Positions 51,555 to 63,151 of a stretch of DNA of 64,000 nucleotides are shown one piece after another. The DNA lies in the NCBI GenBank assembly GCA_963753685.1, contig CAVWDE010000003.1:89961-153960 (forward strand), written 5' to 3'. Numbering within the stretch: the stretch's first letter is position 1; each line of letters opens with the position of its first letter. The stretch is from DATAOG01 sp963753685. Lineage in GTDB: Bacteria; Pseudomonadota; Alphaproteobacteria; Geminicoccales; Geminicoccaceae. The position numbers and the translations under genes were made by a program. The notes beneath the pieces are model-generated. The model made no database searches, was not told the origin of the DNA, and was given only the letters and a program-made list of their open reading frames with translations.

Positions 51555-52623
51555 TCAGCGCGCGGACAATGCTCTGAGGGGGACCCTGACCTCGCGAACC
51601 GGTTCGCCGTTCAGGGCGCGCACCGTAAGCCTGACCTCGCCTGCCCACCAGTCGATGTCGATCGTGCCGAAGTTCTCCCGGCCGTAGTCGGCGCCGAGCC
51701 GGAGCGGCCCGGGCTCGCTGGCCGCCGCGTAGAACATGTTGAGGCCGGAGGAGGTGATTTCGTAGAGCGGGTAAGGCACGCCTTCGGCCAGACGATAGAG
51801 GGCGCCGACATGACGGTCGCCCGAGAGCAGGATCACACCGTTCGCCCGGGTCGCGGCGATCAGGTCGAGCAGCCGTTGCGCGCTCGTGCGGCAGGTTGCC
51901 CCAGCGCTCGTAGCCGTGACCTTCGGCCAGCACCTGGACCGAGGAGACGATCAGGCGGAGCTCGGCCGGCTCGCGCAATTGCTGCTCGAGCCACGCCCAC
52001 TGCGCCGCGCCGAGCATGGTCTTGGCGGGGTCGGGATCGGGCAGGTAGGGGCCGGGACCGGGCGCGCCCGCGGGCTTGCGCCGCAGCGGCGAGCGGAAGC
52101 TCCGCAAATCCAGCAGGATCACCTGCAGGCGCATGCCGTCCGGCCCGAATGTCCGGGCGTTGTAAACGCCATCGCGCGTCCGCCGCGGGTCGTCCTCGGG
52201 CACGCGCCAGAAGTCGAGAAACAGGGCCTTGGCCTGATCCTTGTACGGAAAATCGCCGCCGGCGTCGTTCTGGCCGTAGTCGTGGTCGTCCCAGGTCGCG
52301 AGCACCGGCACCTCGGCGCGTAGCTTCCGGTAGCCCTCGATCGTGGCGGCCTTGGCGTAGGCTTCCCGCAGGCCGTTGGAAGCACCAGGCGTGAGGTCGC
52401 CATAGACGTTGTCGCCGGCGAAGAGGAACAGGTCCGGCCAATAGCGGAGGACCGCGTCCCAGATCGGCTGCGGCTTGTCCTGATGGGCGCACGAGCCGAA
52501 GGCGACCCGGGTCAGCGGTGGTTCGGCCTGCGCATGGGCAAGGATCGAGGCGAGCGCGATCCAGGCTACGAGCGTGAGCGTTGCCGCCACACGCCGGGCC
52601 CCGGTGGGAACGAATCCCCGCAT
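51555..52623 (-). pseudogene. PhoD-type alkaline phosphatase, frameshifted
   Basis: A signal peptide starts at the ATG at 52621-52623 (MRGFVPTGARR, core LTLVAWIALASILAHAQA). The metallophosphatase motifs VAFGSCAHQD, FLFAGDNVYGD and ATWDDHDYGQND follow. After RWGNLPHER the frame breaks. The expected continuation QRLLDLIAATRANGVILLSG and DRHVGALYRL are in the next frame and run to the stop at 51555. One extra base near 51879 (in CGCGCAAC) explains it. The part after the break lacks its own start. Either a young pseudogene or a sequencing error. Confidence 0.85.
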
Positions 52624-52630
52624 CGCCGCC

Positions 52631-53866
52631 TCAGGCCGCGGCCGGCCGGCGGGCGAGCAGATACGCGAAGGCGGCACCCAGTCCCATCAGCGCCGCCCCC
52701 ATGGCGGCGAACACCGGCGGAAAGCCGATCCGGTCGATCGCGAGGCCGGCGAGCCAGACGCCGGCCGCCTGACCGAGGAACAGCGCGTTGGCGAAGGTCG
52801 AGACGGCGAGCCCGCGCGCCTCGGGCGCCATCTGGGTGGCGTTGGTCTGGAGGGTCGCGTGCAGCATGTACATGCCGAGCCCCAGGACCGTGATCGCGGG
52901 CGCCATCAGCGCGAGCGAGCCCCAGGCGACGGCGAAGAAGCCGAGCGTCAGCACGGCGCCGCCGCCGAGCGCCAGGCCGTGCTCGCCGAGCCGCGCCATG
53001 AGCCAGCGCACGGTCAGCGCGTAGATCGCGCCGCCGACGCCGAAGCAGCCGAGCAGCAGGCCGACGGTCGCGTAGTCGACGCTGAATCGGTGGCGCAGGT
53101 AAGCGCCGATGAACGTGAAGGCGCCGTAGAACAGGAAGCCCTCGATGAACACCGTGGCGAGGATGACGCGCGCCCACGGGCGGCTGAACAGGAGCGTATA
53201 GCCGCGGACCAGCGCGGCCGGGCTGATCGAGCCGGTGAGCACGGGCGGCGGCACGCGCGGCGAGCGCTCCTCGGCCATCAGCAGCAGGCCGACCAGCAGG
53301 AAGAGGGCGCCCAGCAGGAGAAAAACCGAGCGCCAGCCGACCAGCTCGCCGAGCACGCCGCCGATGACCTGGCCGCCGACCAGGCCCATGATCGTGCCGG
53401 TGAGGAAGCGCGCCAGCACCGCCTGGCGTTCCCGGTAGGGCACGTTGTCGCCGACGAAGGCCATGCCGAGCGGCACGATCGCGGCCGCCGTGGCGCCGGC
53501 CGCGAAGCGCGCGAACCCCAGCATCGCGAGCGAGCCCGCGAACGCGGCGAGGGTGCCGGTGAACGCCGAGACGAGCGTCATCAGCGCGACCAGGCGGTAT
53601 TTGCCGAAGCGGTCGCCGAGCGCGCCCCAGACCAGCTGGCAGAGGCCGTAGGCGAGCGCGAAGGCGGTCGCGATCACCGAGGCGTCGCCGGCGCTGACGC
53701 CGAACTCATGCGCAACCTGGGGCAGCAGCGGGTCGCCGACCCGCATGCTCGCGACCGAGACGAAGGCGGCGGCGCTGAGCAGCGCGATCGGCCGGCCGAG
53801 CGAGGCCGGGCGCGCCTCCGGGGCGACCGTCGCGGCGTCCCGGGCACTGGAGCGAGGTGCTGCCAT
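52631..53866 (-). CDS. MFS transporter
   Basis: A 411-residue transporter with twelve hydrophobic segments. The loop after the second segment reads LVWGALGDRFGKYRLVAL, the standard G-x3-D-R-x-G-(R/K) MFS motif. The second-half copy is RWLMARLGEHGLALGGG. It resembles drug or metabolite exporters of the Bcr/YdhP kind, with no substrate assignable. The ATG at 53866 is preferred over one 27 nt upstream that lies close to the next gene's end. It is followed by the frameshifted phosphatase gene, 7 nt away. Confidence 0.87.
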   Translation of the reverse strand: MAAPRSSARDAATVAPEARPASLGRPIALLSAAAFVSVASMRVGDPLLPQVAHEFGVSAGDASVIATAFALAYGLCQLVWGALGDRFGKYRLVALMTLVSAFTGTLAAFAGSLAMLGFARFAAGATAAAIVPLGMAFVGDNVPYRERQAVLARFLTGTIMGLVGGQVIGGVLGELVGWRSVFLLLGALFLLVGLLLMAEERSPRVPPPVLTGSISPAALVRGYTLLFSRPWARVILATVFIEGFLFYGAFTFIGAYLRHRFSVDYATVGLLLGCFGVGGAIYALTVRWLMARLGEHGLALGGGAVLTLGFFAVAWGSLALMAPAITVLGLGMYMLHATLQTNATQMAPEARGLAVSTFANALFLGQAAGVWLAGLAIDRIGFPPVFAAMGAALMGLGAAFAYLLARRPAAA

Positions 53867-53889
53867 GGACGGCTCGGGCGACCCCCGGG

Positions 53890-54957
53890 TCAAGGTTGCG
53901 GCCGGGGCGCCGCGACGCCCAGATGCTCGGCCAATGGCTGCAGGCCTTCCATGATGCCGGGATAGAGCCGCACGCCATGCTCGAGCGCCCGGCGCTTGCG
54001 CGCGAGGCTCTGCTCGCCGGGCAGCCGCACCGCCCGGGCGCCGGGCGCCGGCGGATTGCGCCGGCAGGCCGCGGCGATGAAGCCGGTCTGCCGGATGAAG
54101 TCGGCGGCGCCGCCGAATGCTTCCGGGTCGATCACCTGGACGTAGATCGAGGCGCCCCAGTCGGTCAGCGGGTCGGCGCGGCCGTGGCCGGACAGACCCT
54201 GGCTCAGCGCCTCGATCGCGAGCGCCAGATTGTAGCCCTTGTGGCCGTGATCCTTGCCCCCGCTCGGCAGCAGCGTGCCGGGCGGCTTGGCGGCGAGCAC
54301 GTTCGGATCGTCCGTCGCCCGGCCGTCGGCAGTCATCGCCCAGGGGCCCGGAAAGCGCTTGCCGGCGCTGCGAAGCCGCGCCGTCATGCCGTTGGTGGTA
54401 ATTGACGCGCTCATGTCGACCAGGATCGGATCGCCATCGGTCGGAATCCCAAAGGCGATCGGATCGGGGGTGAACAGGGCCTCGAGGCCCCCGAATGGCG
54501 CGACGCTTGCTTCCGACGGATCGGAGCAGGTCAGGAGGATCATGCAGCCGCGCGCGGTCGCGCGCTCGAGATAGGCGGCGAGGCAGGCGATGTGGTGGCT
54601 CTCGCGGATCGCGACCGCGGCGAGGCCATGCTCGGCCACGCGCGCGAGCGCCGCCTCGATCGCCCTGACCACGAGCCAGGGCCCGGGCAGCCGCCGCCCG
54701 TCCCAGCAGAGAGCCCCGCCCCGATCGGCCACCGCCCTGGGCTCGCCCCTGGTGGTCATGCTGCCGTCCAGGGCGGCCTTGAGATATGGTAAGGCGAGCG
54801 CCAGCCCGTGGGTGGTGTGGCCGAGCAGATCGCCCTCGACCAGGACGTCCGCGACCGTCCGTGCCTTCTCAGGCTCCAGGCCTGCGGCCCGGAACAGAGC
54901 GTCCGCAAACTCGACGAGTTCCCCCGCAAAATAGGCGGTGGGTGAAACCTCAGTCAT
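53890..54957 (-). CDS. Malate/L-lactate dehydrogenase family (Ldh2) oxidoreductase
   Basis: A 355-residue NAD(P)-dependent oxidoreductase of the YlbC/ComC/Ldh2 fold. Seen: DLLGHTTHGLALALPYL (family His/Gly), AVAIRESHHIACLAAYLER with the catalytic His, and SGGKDHGHKGYNLALAIE. Substrates in this family include malate, sulfolactate, ureidoglycolate and delta1-piperideine-2-carboxylate. It is divergent from pobA with 164 nt between starts. Confidence 0.88.
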   Translation of the reverse strand: MTEVSPTAYFAGELVEFADALFRAAGLEPEKARTVADVLVEGDLLGHTTHGLALALPYLKAALDGSMTTRGEPRAVADRGGALCWDGRRLPGPWLVVRAIEAALARVAEHGLAAVAIRESHHIACLAAYLERATARGCMILLTCSDPSEASVAPFGGLEALFTPDPIAFGIPTDGDPILVDMSASITTNGMTARLRSAGKRFPGPWAMTADGRATDDPNVLAAKPPGTLLPSGGKDHGHKGYNLALAIEALSQGLSGHGRADPLTDWGASIYVQVIDPEAFGGAADFIRQTGFIAAACRRNPPAPGARAVRLPGEQSLARKRRALEHGVRLYPGIMEGLQPLAEHLGVAAPRPQP

Positions 54958-55121
54958 AGTAGAGCGCTCCCCGCGGCTTCCTCGATCCCCTTGCATCGGA
55001 TGTGCCATGAAAGCCGCGTGGCTGCCATCCCTTCGAACCTTGAGGCGATCCCAGGGCGGATGGCAGAATGCGCGCAGGCCGCCCGAGGCCGACGCTCAGG
55101 GAGAATCGAGAGATCGCGGTC

Positions 55122-56294
55122 GTGGACACCCAGGTTGGCATCATCGGCGCAGGCCCCGCAGGGCTGCTGCTGGCGCATCTGCTGCAAAAGGACGGCATCG
55201 GGTCGGTCGTGCTCGAGCGCCACAGCCGGGACTACGTCGAAAACCGCATCCGGGCGGGCGTGCTCGAGCAGGGCACGGTCGACCTGCTCAACGCGCTCGG
55301 GCTGGGCGACCGGCTGGCGCGCGAAGGCCTGGTCCACGAGGGGCTCGAGATCACCTTCGCCGGCCGGCGCCACCGGATTGACCTTGCCGGGCTGACCGGC
55401 GGCCGGACGATCACGGTCTATGGCCAGCACGAGGTCATCAAAGACCTGATCTCGGCCCGGCTCGCGGCCGGCGGCGAGCTCCGGTTCGAGGCCGAAGGCG
55501 TTGGCATCCGCGGGCTCGATGGGCCAAAGCCCGGGATCCTGTTCGAGCAAGGCGGTGGAGCGCACGAATTGAGCTGCGACTTCGTCGCCGGCTGCGACGG
55601 CTTCCGCGGCGTTGCCCGGGCGAGCATCCCGGACGGCCGGCTCGAGGTCTTCGAGCACGTCTACCCGTTCGCCTGGCTCGGCATCCTGGCGCAGGCGCCG
55701 CCGTCCTCGGCGGAGCTGATCTACGCCCGCCACGAGCGCGGCTTCGCGCTCCACAGCATGCGCTCGCCCGAGCTGACCCGGCTCTACATCCAGTGCGAGC
55801 CGGACGCGGATCTCGCCGACTGGCCGGATCAGCGGATCTGGCAGGAGCTGCAGATCCGGCTCGGGATCGAGGGCTGGCGCCTGACCGAGGGGCCGGTCGT
55901 GCACAAGAACGTCGCGGCGATGCGCAGCTTCGTCGCCTCGCCGATGCGCTACGGCCGGCTCTACCTTGCGGGCGATGCCGCCCACATTGTGCCGGCGACC
56001 GGCGCCAAGGGCATGAACCTCGCGGTCGCCGACGTCCGCCGGCTGGCGGCGGCGCTGGTCGCGTTCTACCTGAGCGGACGCACCGACCTCCTGGACGGCT
56101 ACTCGGACGCCTGCCTGCGCCGGGTCTGGAAGGTGCAGCGCTTCTCCTGGTGGATGACCTCGATGCTGCACCGCTTCCCGGGCGGGGACGGCTTCGCGAG
56201 CCGCATCCAGCTGGCCGAGCTCGACTATCTCACGAGCTCGCGCGCGGCCGCGCAGACGCTGGCCGAGAACTATGTCGGACTGCCCTTCGATTGA
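55122..56294 (+). CDS. pobA: 4-hydroxybenzoate 3-monooxygenase
   Basis: A 390-residue FAD monooxygenase that converts 4-hydroxybenzoate to protocatechuate with NADPH and oxygen. FAD motif VGIIGAGPAGLLLAHLL, then RIRAGVLEQGTVDLL, GCDGFRGVARASIP (DG motif) and GDAAHIVPATGAKGMN. The residues around the active site follow the PobA pattern. GTG at 55122 gives the standard N-terminus DTQVGIIGAG. The ribosome site is weak. No PobR regulator or protocatechuate genes are nearby. Confidence 0.92.
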   Translation: MDTQVGIIGAGPAGLLLAHLLQKDGIGSVVLERHSRDYVENRIRAGVLEQGTVDLLNALGLGDRLAREGLVHEGLEITFAGRRHRIDLAGLTGGRTITVYGQHEVIKDLISARLAAGGELRFEAEGVGIRGLDGPKPGILFEQGGGAHELSCDFVAGCDGFRGVARASIPDGRLEVFEHVYPFAWLGILAQAPPSSAELIYARHERGFALHSMRSPELTRLYIQCEPDADLADWPDQRIWQELQIRLGIEGWRLTEGPVVHKNVAAMRSFVASPMRYGRLYLAGDAAHIVPATGAKGMNLAVADVRRLAAALVAFYLSGRTDLLDGYSDACLRRVWKVQRFSWWMTSMLHRFPGGDGFASRIQLAELDYLTSSRAAAQTLAENYVGLPFD

Positions 56295-56491
56295 CCAGCC
56301 GAAACCGGCGCACGGGTGCGCCGCTCGTGCGTCGTTCGATGAGTTCCGGCGCCGTTTTATATTGATCGGAAACGCGCCCGGTTGAGTCGGCGGCGCCGAT
56401 GTGTGAGAAAAACCGGGTGAAGGTTGCATCAGGCTGCGGGCCGGGCGCATCCGTGCGGCACAGGCGGCCAGGCTGCGGATCGGAGGAGGCC

Positions 56492-58426
<1,935 letters not shown>

Positions 58427-58453
58427 GCGCTCAGGCCGACAGTGCGACCGAGT

Positions 58454-58482
58454 GAAAAAGGGGAGGCCTGGCGCCTCCCCTT
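58454..58482. terminator. Bidirectional terminator hairpin after acs
   Basis: AAGGGGAGGC, loop CTGGC, GCCTCCCCTT. Read leftward it is followed by TTTTTC, a good rho-independent terminator for the binding-protein genes at 58681-62087. Read rightward only two U follow, so termination of acs would be weaker. Confidence 0.8.
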
Positions 58483-58680
58483 CGTGATTCGACCTGAATT
58501 GTGTGTGATCGGGGAGATTTGTTAGGGGGCCGGCGGTCCTATTGCATCGAGACGCGGACGGAGCTGCCGACCGCCGACCGCGATTTCGAGCCGATGCGCG
58601 ATCCCCTTGGGCTGAGGCTGATGGTCGCGAAGTGACCGCACCGGTCGCGCGGCCGTGTGTCATCTGCAAGTTGACGGGCA

Positions 58681-59796
58681 TCAGTCTCTCAGCTCGGCCA
58701 GGTCGACCGGCGCGTAGTCGCCGCCCTTCCAGACGTACCAGGTGAACGTGTCGTAGCCGGTTACGTCGCCTTTCGCGTCGAAGCCGATCGTGCCGAGCAC
58801 CGTGTCGAACACGTGGCCGCGCAGCGTCTCGGCGACCGCTTCGGTCTCGAACGTGCCAGCGATTTCGGCCGCCCGCGCCCAGACCTCAATCGCAGCATAG
58901 GCGGTGAAGGCGCTTTCGACGTTGGGCCGATCGAGCCGATCCGATAGCGCGACCGCCGCGGGAATTGCGCTCGGTCGTGGCACCTGAGTCATGAGCGCCC
59001 CGTCCGCTGCCGGGCCGGCGATCAACCCGAAGTCCTCGTTAGCGAGAGCGTCACCGGAGACGAGTTGAACATCGTAGCCGGCATCGCGGGCCTGGCGAAT
59101 GATCAAGGCTGCCTCAGGGGCATAGCCGCCATAGTACAGGACAGTGATGCGCTCGGTGCGCATCCGCTCAATAGCGGCAAAATAGTCACCCTGTCCGGGC
59201 GTTATCTGGTCGAACAGCGCCTCGGGGACGCCGCGCTCGTTGAGCCGTTTCCTGGTCTCCTCGGCGAGGCCTCGGCCGTACGCCTGACCGTCGTGCAGGA
59301 TGGCGATCGGCTGGTCGCGCCAGCGCTCGGCGAGCAGGTCGGCCGCGATCTTGCCTTGAGCGTCATCGCGGCCGACGACCCGAAACACGTTCTGCAGCCC
59401 CTGTTCGGTAAGCTTCGGGTTAGTGGCGAAGGTCGAGATCATGAGGATGCCGGCTTGGGCGTAGATTTTCGATGCCGGGATCGCGGCCCCGGAGCACTGA
59501 TGGCCGGCCACGAACGCCACGTCGTAGGCGACGAGCTTGTTGGCCGCCGCCAGCGCCTGCTCGCCTTCGCAATAATCGTCGGCGGTGATCAGTTCGATCG
59601 GCTCGCCGAGCACGCCACCCTGTGCGTTGAGATCGGCCACAGCGAGTTTCGCGCCCTCCAGCGTGTCGCCACCCGCCCAGGCCAAGGACCCGGTCAACGG
59701 CGCTGCGAGCCCGATCCGAACCTCGGCGCGGACGCTCGATGCCATGGCCAGCGCCATGATGGACGTAATGAATGCGGCACAGCATAATCCGTTCAT
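58681..59796 (-). CDS. Branched-chain amino acid-type ABC binding protein, copy 1
   Basis: A 371-residue periplasmic LivJ-like protein. Signal peptide ends SSVRA. The mature start EVRIGLAAPLTGSLAWAG, then NAQGGVLGEPIELITADDYC, GHQCSGAAIPASKIYAQAG and YYGGYAPEAALIIRQ are typical. Cysteines in DDYCEGEQ and GHQCSGA probably form a disulfide. It is the last of three tandem relatives of identical length. No permease or ATPase is linked. A terminator lies 200 nt downstream. Confidence 0.9.
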   Translation of the reverse strand: MNGLCCAAFITSIMALAMASSVRAEVRIGLAAPLTGSLAWAGGDTLEGAKLAVADLNAQGGVLGEPIELITADDYCEGEQALAAANKLVAYDVAFVAGHQCSGAAIPASKIYAQAGILMISTFATNPKLTEQGLQNVFRVVGRDDAQGKIAADLLAERWRDQPIAILHDGQAYGRGLAEETRKRLNERGVPEALFDQITPGQGDYFAAIERMRTERITVLYYGGYAPEAALIIRQARDAGYDVQLVSGDALANEDFGLIAGPAADGALMTQVPRPSAIPAAVALSDRLDRPNVESAFTAYAAIEVWARAAEIAGTFETEAVAETLRGHVFDTVLGTIGFDAKGDVTGYDTFTWYVWKGGDYAPVDLAELRD

Positions 59797-59821
59797 GGCC
59801 AAGTTCCCTCTTGAGCGTCTT

Positions 59822-60937
59822 TCAGTTCCGATCGGCCAGCTCGGATGGGTCGACCGGCGCGTAGTCGCCATCCTTCCAGACGTACCACGCGAACGGCTCG
59901 TAGCCGGTCACGTTGCCCTTTGCGTCGAAGCCGATTCGCCCAAGGACGGTGTCGAACTGGTTGGCGTGGAGCGCTTCGCCGACCGCCCTGGGCTCGAACG
60001 TGCCGGCTTTCTCGACCGCCTGCGCCCAGACCTGCACCGCGACGTAGGACTCGAACTGAGGCTGAAAATCGGCGGACGACCTTCGCTTGAGCTCGGCCGC
60101 CGCCGGCGTGTCGGGGGGCGGCGGTGAGTACGTCATCAGCGTGCCGTCCGACGCCGGGCCGGCAATCAGCCCGAAGTCCTTGGGGCTGATGCCGTCGCCC
60201 CCGACCAGCTGCAGATCGTAACCGAGGCCGGCGGCATGGCGGACGATCAGGCCCGCTTCGGCCATGTAGCCGCCGTAGTAGAGGACCTCGATCCCCATCG
60301 ACCGCATGTGCTGGACCACGTCGAGATACTCGGGCCTGCCCGGCTCAATCGCGGCGAACCACGCCTCCCTGACCCCGCGCGCGTTGAGCTGCTTCCTGGT
60401 CTGCTCGGCGAGGCTCTGGCCGTACGCCTGGCCGTCATGCAGGACCGCGATCCGCCTGTCGCCCCAACGTCTGGCGAGCAACTCGGCCGCCATTCTCGCC
60501 TGGACATCATCGCGGCCGACCACCCGGAACACGTTGGAGTGGCCCTGCTCGGTCAGCTTGGGGTTGGTCGCCCCGGTCGAGATCATCGGGATGCCGGCGG
60601 CGGCGTGGACCTCCGATGCGGGGATCGCCGCGCCCGAGCACTGATGGCCGAAGACCGCGACGACCCGGTCGGCGACCAGCTTCTTGGCCGCGGCGACCGC
60701 CTGCTCGCCGTCGCAGTAGTCGTCGGCTACGATGACTTCGATCGGCTCGCCGAGCACACCGCCCCCGGCGTTGAGGTCGGCGACCGCCGCCTCGACGTTA
60801 CCTCGAGTCCACGCTCCTCCCCAAGCGTAGGGACCGGTCAACGGCGCCGCGAGGCCGATCCGCACCTCGGCGTCGGCTGAACTCGCGCTCGATGCGACGA
60901 TCGCGCCAGCAAGTAGAACCGCCTCCAAAGCCTTCAT
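59822..60937 (-). CDS. Branched-chain amino acid-type ABC binding protein, copy 2
   Basis: A 371-residue LivJ-like protein. Signal peptide ends SADAE. RIGLAAPLTGPYAWGGAWTR, then LGEPIEVIVADDYCDGEQ and FGHQCSGAAIPASEV run parallel to copy 1. It is 25 nt upstream of copy 1 and 34 nt downstream of copy 3. The loop PPPPDTPAAAELKRR differs from both neighbours, so the ligand pocket region has diverged. GAGG lies about 12 nt before the ATG. Confidence 0.9.
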   Translation of the reverse strand: MKALEAVLLAGAIVASSASSADAEVRIGLAAPLTGPYAWGGAWTRGNVEAAVADLNAGGGVLGEPIEVIVADDYCDGEQAVAAAKKLVADRVVAVFGHQCSGAAIPASEVHAAAGIPMISTGATNPKLTEQGHSNVFRVVGRDDVQARMAAELLARRWGDRRIAVLHDGQAYGQSLAEQTRKQLNARGVREAWFAAIEPGRPEYLDVVQHMRSMGIEVLYYGGYMAEAGLIVRHAAGLGYDLQLVGGDGISPKDFGLIAGPASDGTLMTYSPPPPDTPAAAELKRRSSADFQPQFESYVAVQVWAQAVEKAGTFEPRAVGEALHANQFDTVLGRIGFDAKGNVTGYEPFAWYVWKDGDYAPVDPSELADRN

Positions 60938-60971
60938 GACAGTCGCCTCACTGGAACGAGCGATATTGCAC

Positions 60972-62087
60972 TCACTCGGCCGGGTCGGCCGGCGCGTAGT
61001 CGCCTTCCTTCCAGACGTACCAGGCGAATGGCTCGTAACCGGTGACGTCGCCCTTCTCATCGAAGCCGATCCGGCCGAGCACGGTGTCGAACTGATTGGC
61101 GTGGAGGGTCTTCGCGACCGTGCCGGGCTCGAACGTGCCCGCCTTCTCCACGGCCTGTGCCCAGACCTCGACGGCGGCGTAGGAGTAAAGCGTAAAGCCT
61201 TCCGGCTCGTAGCCTTCGGCGCGGAATTTCTCGACGATCGGTGCGGCTTCCGGGTTGGTGCGAGGATCAGCCATGGAGACGAAGCGCACGCCCACCGCCG
61301 CCGGCCCGGCGACGCGCCAGAAGTACTCGGTGACCAGGGCGTCGCTGCCGATCATCTGCAGGTCGTCGCCGCGATCGCGCGCCTGGCGGATCAGCAGCGC
61401 GGCCTCGGGCATGTAACCGCCGTAGAACAGCACGTCGATGCCGGCCGCCTCGAGCTCGGCCAGCGTCTCCGAATAGTCGGGCCGGCCCGGCGTGATCTGC
61501 TGGTAGATCGCCTCGCTCACGCCGCGCCGGTTGAGCTCCGCCTTGGTCGCCTCGGCGAGGCCGCGGCCGTAGCCCTCGCCGTCGTGCAGGATCGCGATCT
61601 TCTGGTGCGCGCGGTGCTCGGCGAGGTAGGTGGCCGCCATCGCCCCCTGCAGGGTGTCGCGAGCCACCATCCGGAAGGTCTGAGTGAAGCCCTGATCGGT
61701 GATCAGCGGATTGGTGGCCGTGCCCGTGATCATCAGGACCCCGGCATCGGCATAGACCTTGGAGGCCGGAATCGCCGCCCCGGAGCAGTTGTGCCCGATG
61801 ACCACCTTGACCCTGTAGGCGATGAGCTTGTTGGCCGCCGCGACGGCCTGCCCGGCGTCGCAGAAATCGTCGGCGTCGATCACTTTCACGGCTTCACCGA
61901 GGAGGCCTCCGGCCTCGTTGATCTCGGCGACCGCCATGGCGACCGCACGCTGATGCTGCTCGCCGAGCCACGCCATCTTGCCGGTGATCATATACGCCGA
62001 GCCGATCAGAACCTCGGCGTGGGCGAGCGACGCGGTGACGAACGCCGCATTGAGCGCGGCAATAAGGATTGCAACCAATCGCTCCAT
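60972..62087 (-). CDS. Branched-chain amino acid-type ABC binding protein, copy 3
   Basis: A 371-residue LivJ-like protein and the first gene of the leftward array. Signal peptide ends LAHAE. It is the most divergent copy, with IGSAYMITGKMAWLGEQHQR in place of the LAAPLTG start. It keeps DADDFCDAGQ, IGHNCSGAAIPASKVYADAG (shown as GHNCSGAAIPASKV) and the shared end FAWYVWKEGDYAPADP. GGAGGG lies upstream of the ATG at 62087. The promoter should lie in 62088-62275, where no gene is seen. Confidence 0.9.
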   Translation of the reverse strand: MERLVAILIAALNAAFVTASLAHAEVLIGSAYMITGKMAWLGEQHQRAVAMAVAEINEAGGLLGEAVKVIDADDFCDAGQAVAAANKLIAYRVKVVIGHNCSGAAIPASKVYADAGVLMITGTATNPLITDQGFTQTFRMVARDTLQGAMAATYLAEHRAHQKIAILHDGEGYGRGLAEATKAELNRRGVSEAIYQQITPGRPDYSETLAELEAAGIDVLFYGGYMPEAALLIRQARDRGDDLQMIGSDALVTEYFWRVAGPAAVGVRFVSMADPRTNPEAAPIVEKFRAEGYEPEGFTLYSYAAVEVWAQAVEKAGTFEPGTVAKTLHANQFDTVLGRIGFDEKGDVTGYEPFAWYVWKEGDYAPADPAE

Positions 62088-62275
62088 GGTCCTGCCCTCC
62101 ATGGACGCAGCCAGATGATGAGCCAGTCCTAGCACGGATCGGGAGCCGTCGCCAGGATCGTGCCCCGGGCCGGTGCGCTCAAATCTGAAGCGGACCAGCG
62201 CCGGTGTCGACGATGCGCTTGAGGCGACGGACCGGCTCTGCGCCAGGAGCCGGACGGCAGCGCCCGTTCTCCGGC

Positions 62276-63040
62276 TCAGAGCACGGGCAGGAGCCGGCGG
62301 AGGATCTGCGCCGAGCTGGCCGCGACCTCGTCCACGAAGGCGGCAAAGTCGAAACGCAACTCGGCGCCGGCGAGGTCGGAGAGCGCCCGGATCTCGAGCC
62401 AGGGCACGGCCAGGCGCTCGGCGACCTGGGCGAGCGCGCCGCCCTCCATCGCGACCGCCTGGGCCTGGAACTCCTGGTGCAGGCGCTTGCGGGTCGCCTC
62501 GCAGTGGATGAACTGATCGCCCGCCAGGATGGTGCCATAGATCAGCTTGGGCCTTCGGCCCTCGCCGCCGGCCGCGGCCGAGAGCGGCGGCAGGGTCAGG
62601 CCCTCGAGCCGCCCCTGCACCCGCGCCAGCAGGTCCGGATCGACCGCGTAGCCGAGCGCGCGGGTCGGATTGAAGAACGGCACGTGGCCGGCCTGATAGG
62701 GGTGCAGCCGCTCATTCTCGATCACGCCGGCGTCGTGCTGGATCGCGCGGCTCGCGATCACCACGTCGCCGATCGCGAGCTCCGGATCGAGGCCGCCCGC
62801 GACCCCGCTGAACACCAGGATGCGGCAGTGGAAGCGCGCCGCCAGCAGGGTCGCGACCGCGGCGGTGTTGACCTTGCCGATGCCGGCCTCGGCCAGGACC
62901 ACCGGCTGGCCGTCGAGGCGGCCGAGATCGAAGCCGAAGGCGCCGACCACGCTCCGCTGATCGTGCTCGAGCGCCGCGCGCAGCTCGAGCAGCTCCTGCG
63001 GAATGGCACAGATCAGGCCGACCGGCGATGCGCCCGCCAT
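62276..63040 (-). CDS. mtnN: 5'-methylthioadenosine / S-adenosylhomocysteine nucleosidase family
   Basis: A 254-residue nucleosidase of the PNP_UDP family. VGLICAIPQELLELRAAL starts like MtnN (usual IGAM-E version). EAGIGKVNTAAVATLL, VFSGVAGGLDPELAIGDVVI (shown as VFSGVAGGLDPEL), and VAMEGGALAQVAERLAVPWL with catalytic ALSDLAG (Ser/Asp). It cleaves adenine from methylthioadenosine or SAH. The futalosine pathway enzyme MqnB is a close relative. Some residues between 70 and 130 are an insertion compared with E. coli MtnN. Confidence 0.87.
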   Translation of the reverse strand: MAGASPVGLICAIPQELLELRAALEHDQRSVVGAFGFDLGRLDGQPVVLAEAGIGKVNTAAVATLLAARFHCRILVFSGVAGGLDPELAIGDVVIASRAIQHDAGVIENERLHPYQAGHVPFFNPTRALGYAVDPDLLARVQGRLEGLTLPPLSAAAGGEGRRPKLIYGTILAGDQFIHCEATRKRLHQEFQAQAVAMEGGALAQVAERLAVPWLEIRALSDLAGAELRFDFAAFVDEVAASSAQILRRLLPVL

Positions 63041-63151
63041 GACGTCTCTCCTCGCTCGCGCGGCCCCGCCACGGTTTACTGCCGACCGCCACGGACGCTA
63101 TTGTTAGCGCGGGTGGGCGGGCCGACGCAAAGGCTCGGATCGGGGGCGGCC

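Noticed and set aside
58454..58482. Hairpin taken as a strong terminator of acs only.
   Set aside because: On the acs strand only two U follow the stem. The good U-run is on the other strand, so it is listed as bidirectional and mainly for the leftward genes.
58500..58640. Rightward frame ending PLGLRLMVAK as the tail of a broken gene.
   Set aside because: Too short, with no start and no recognised family.
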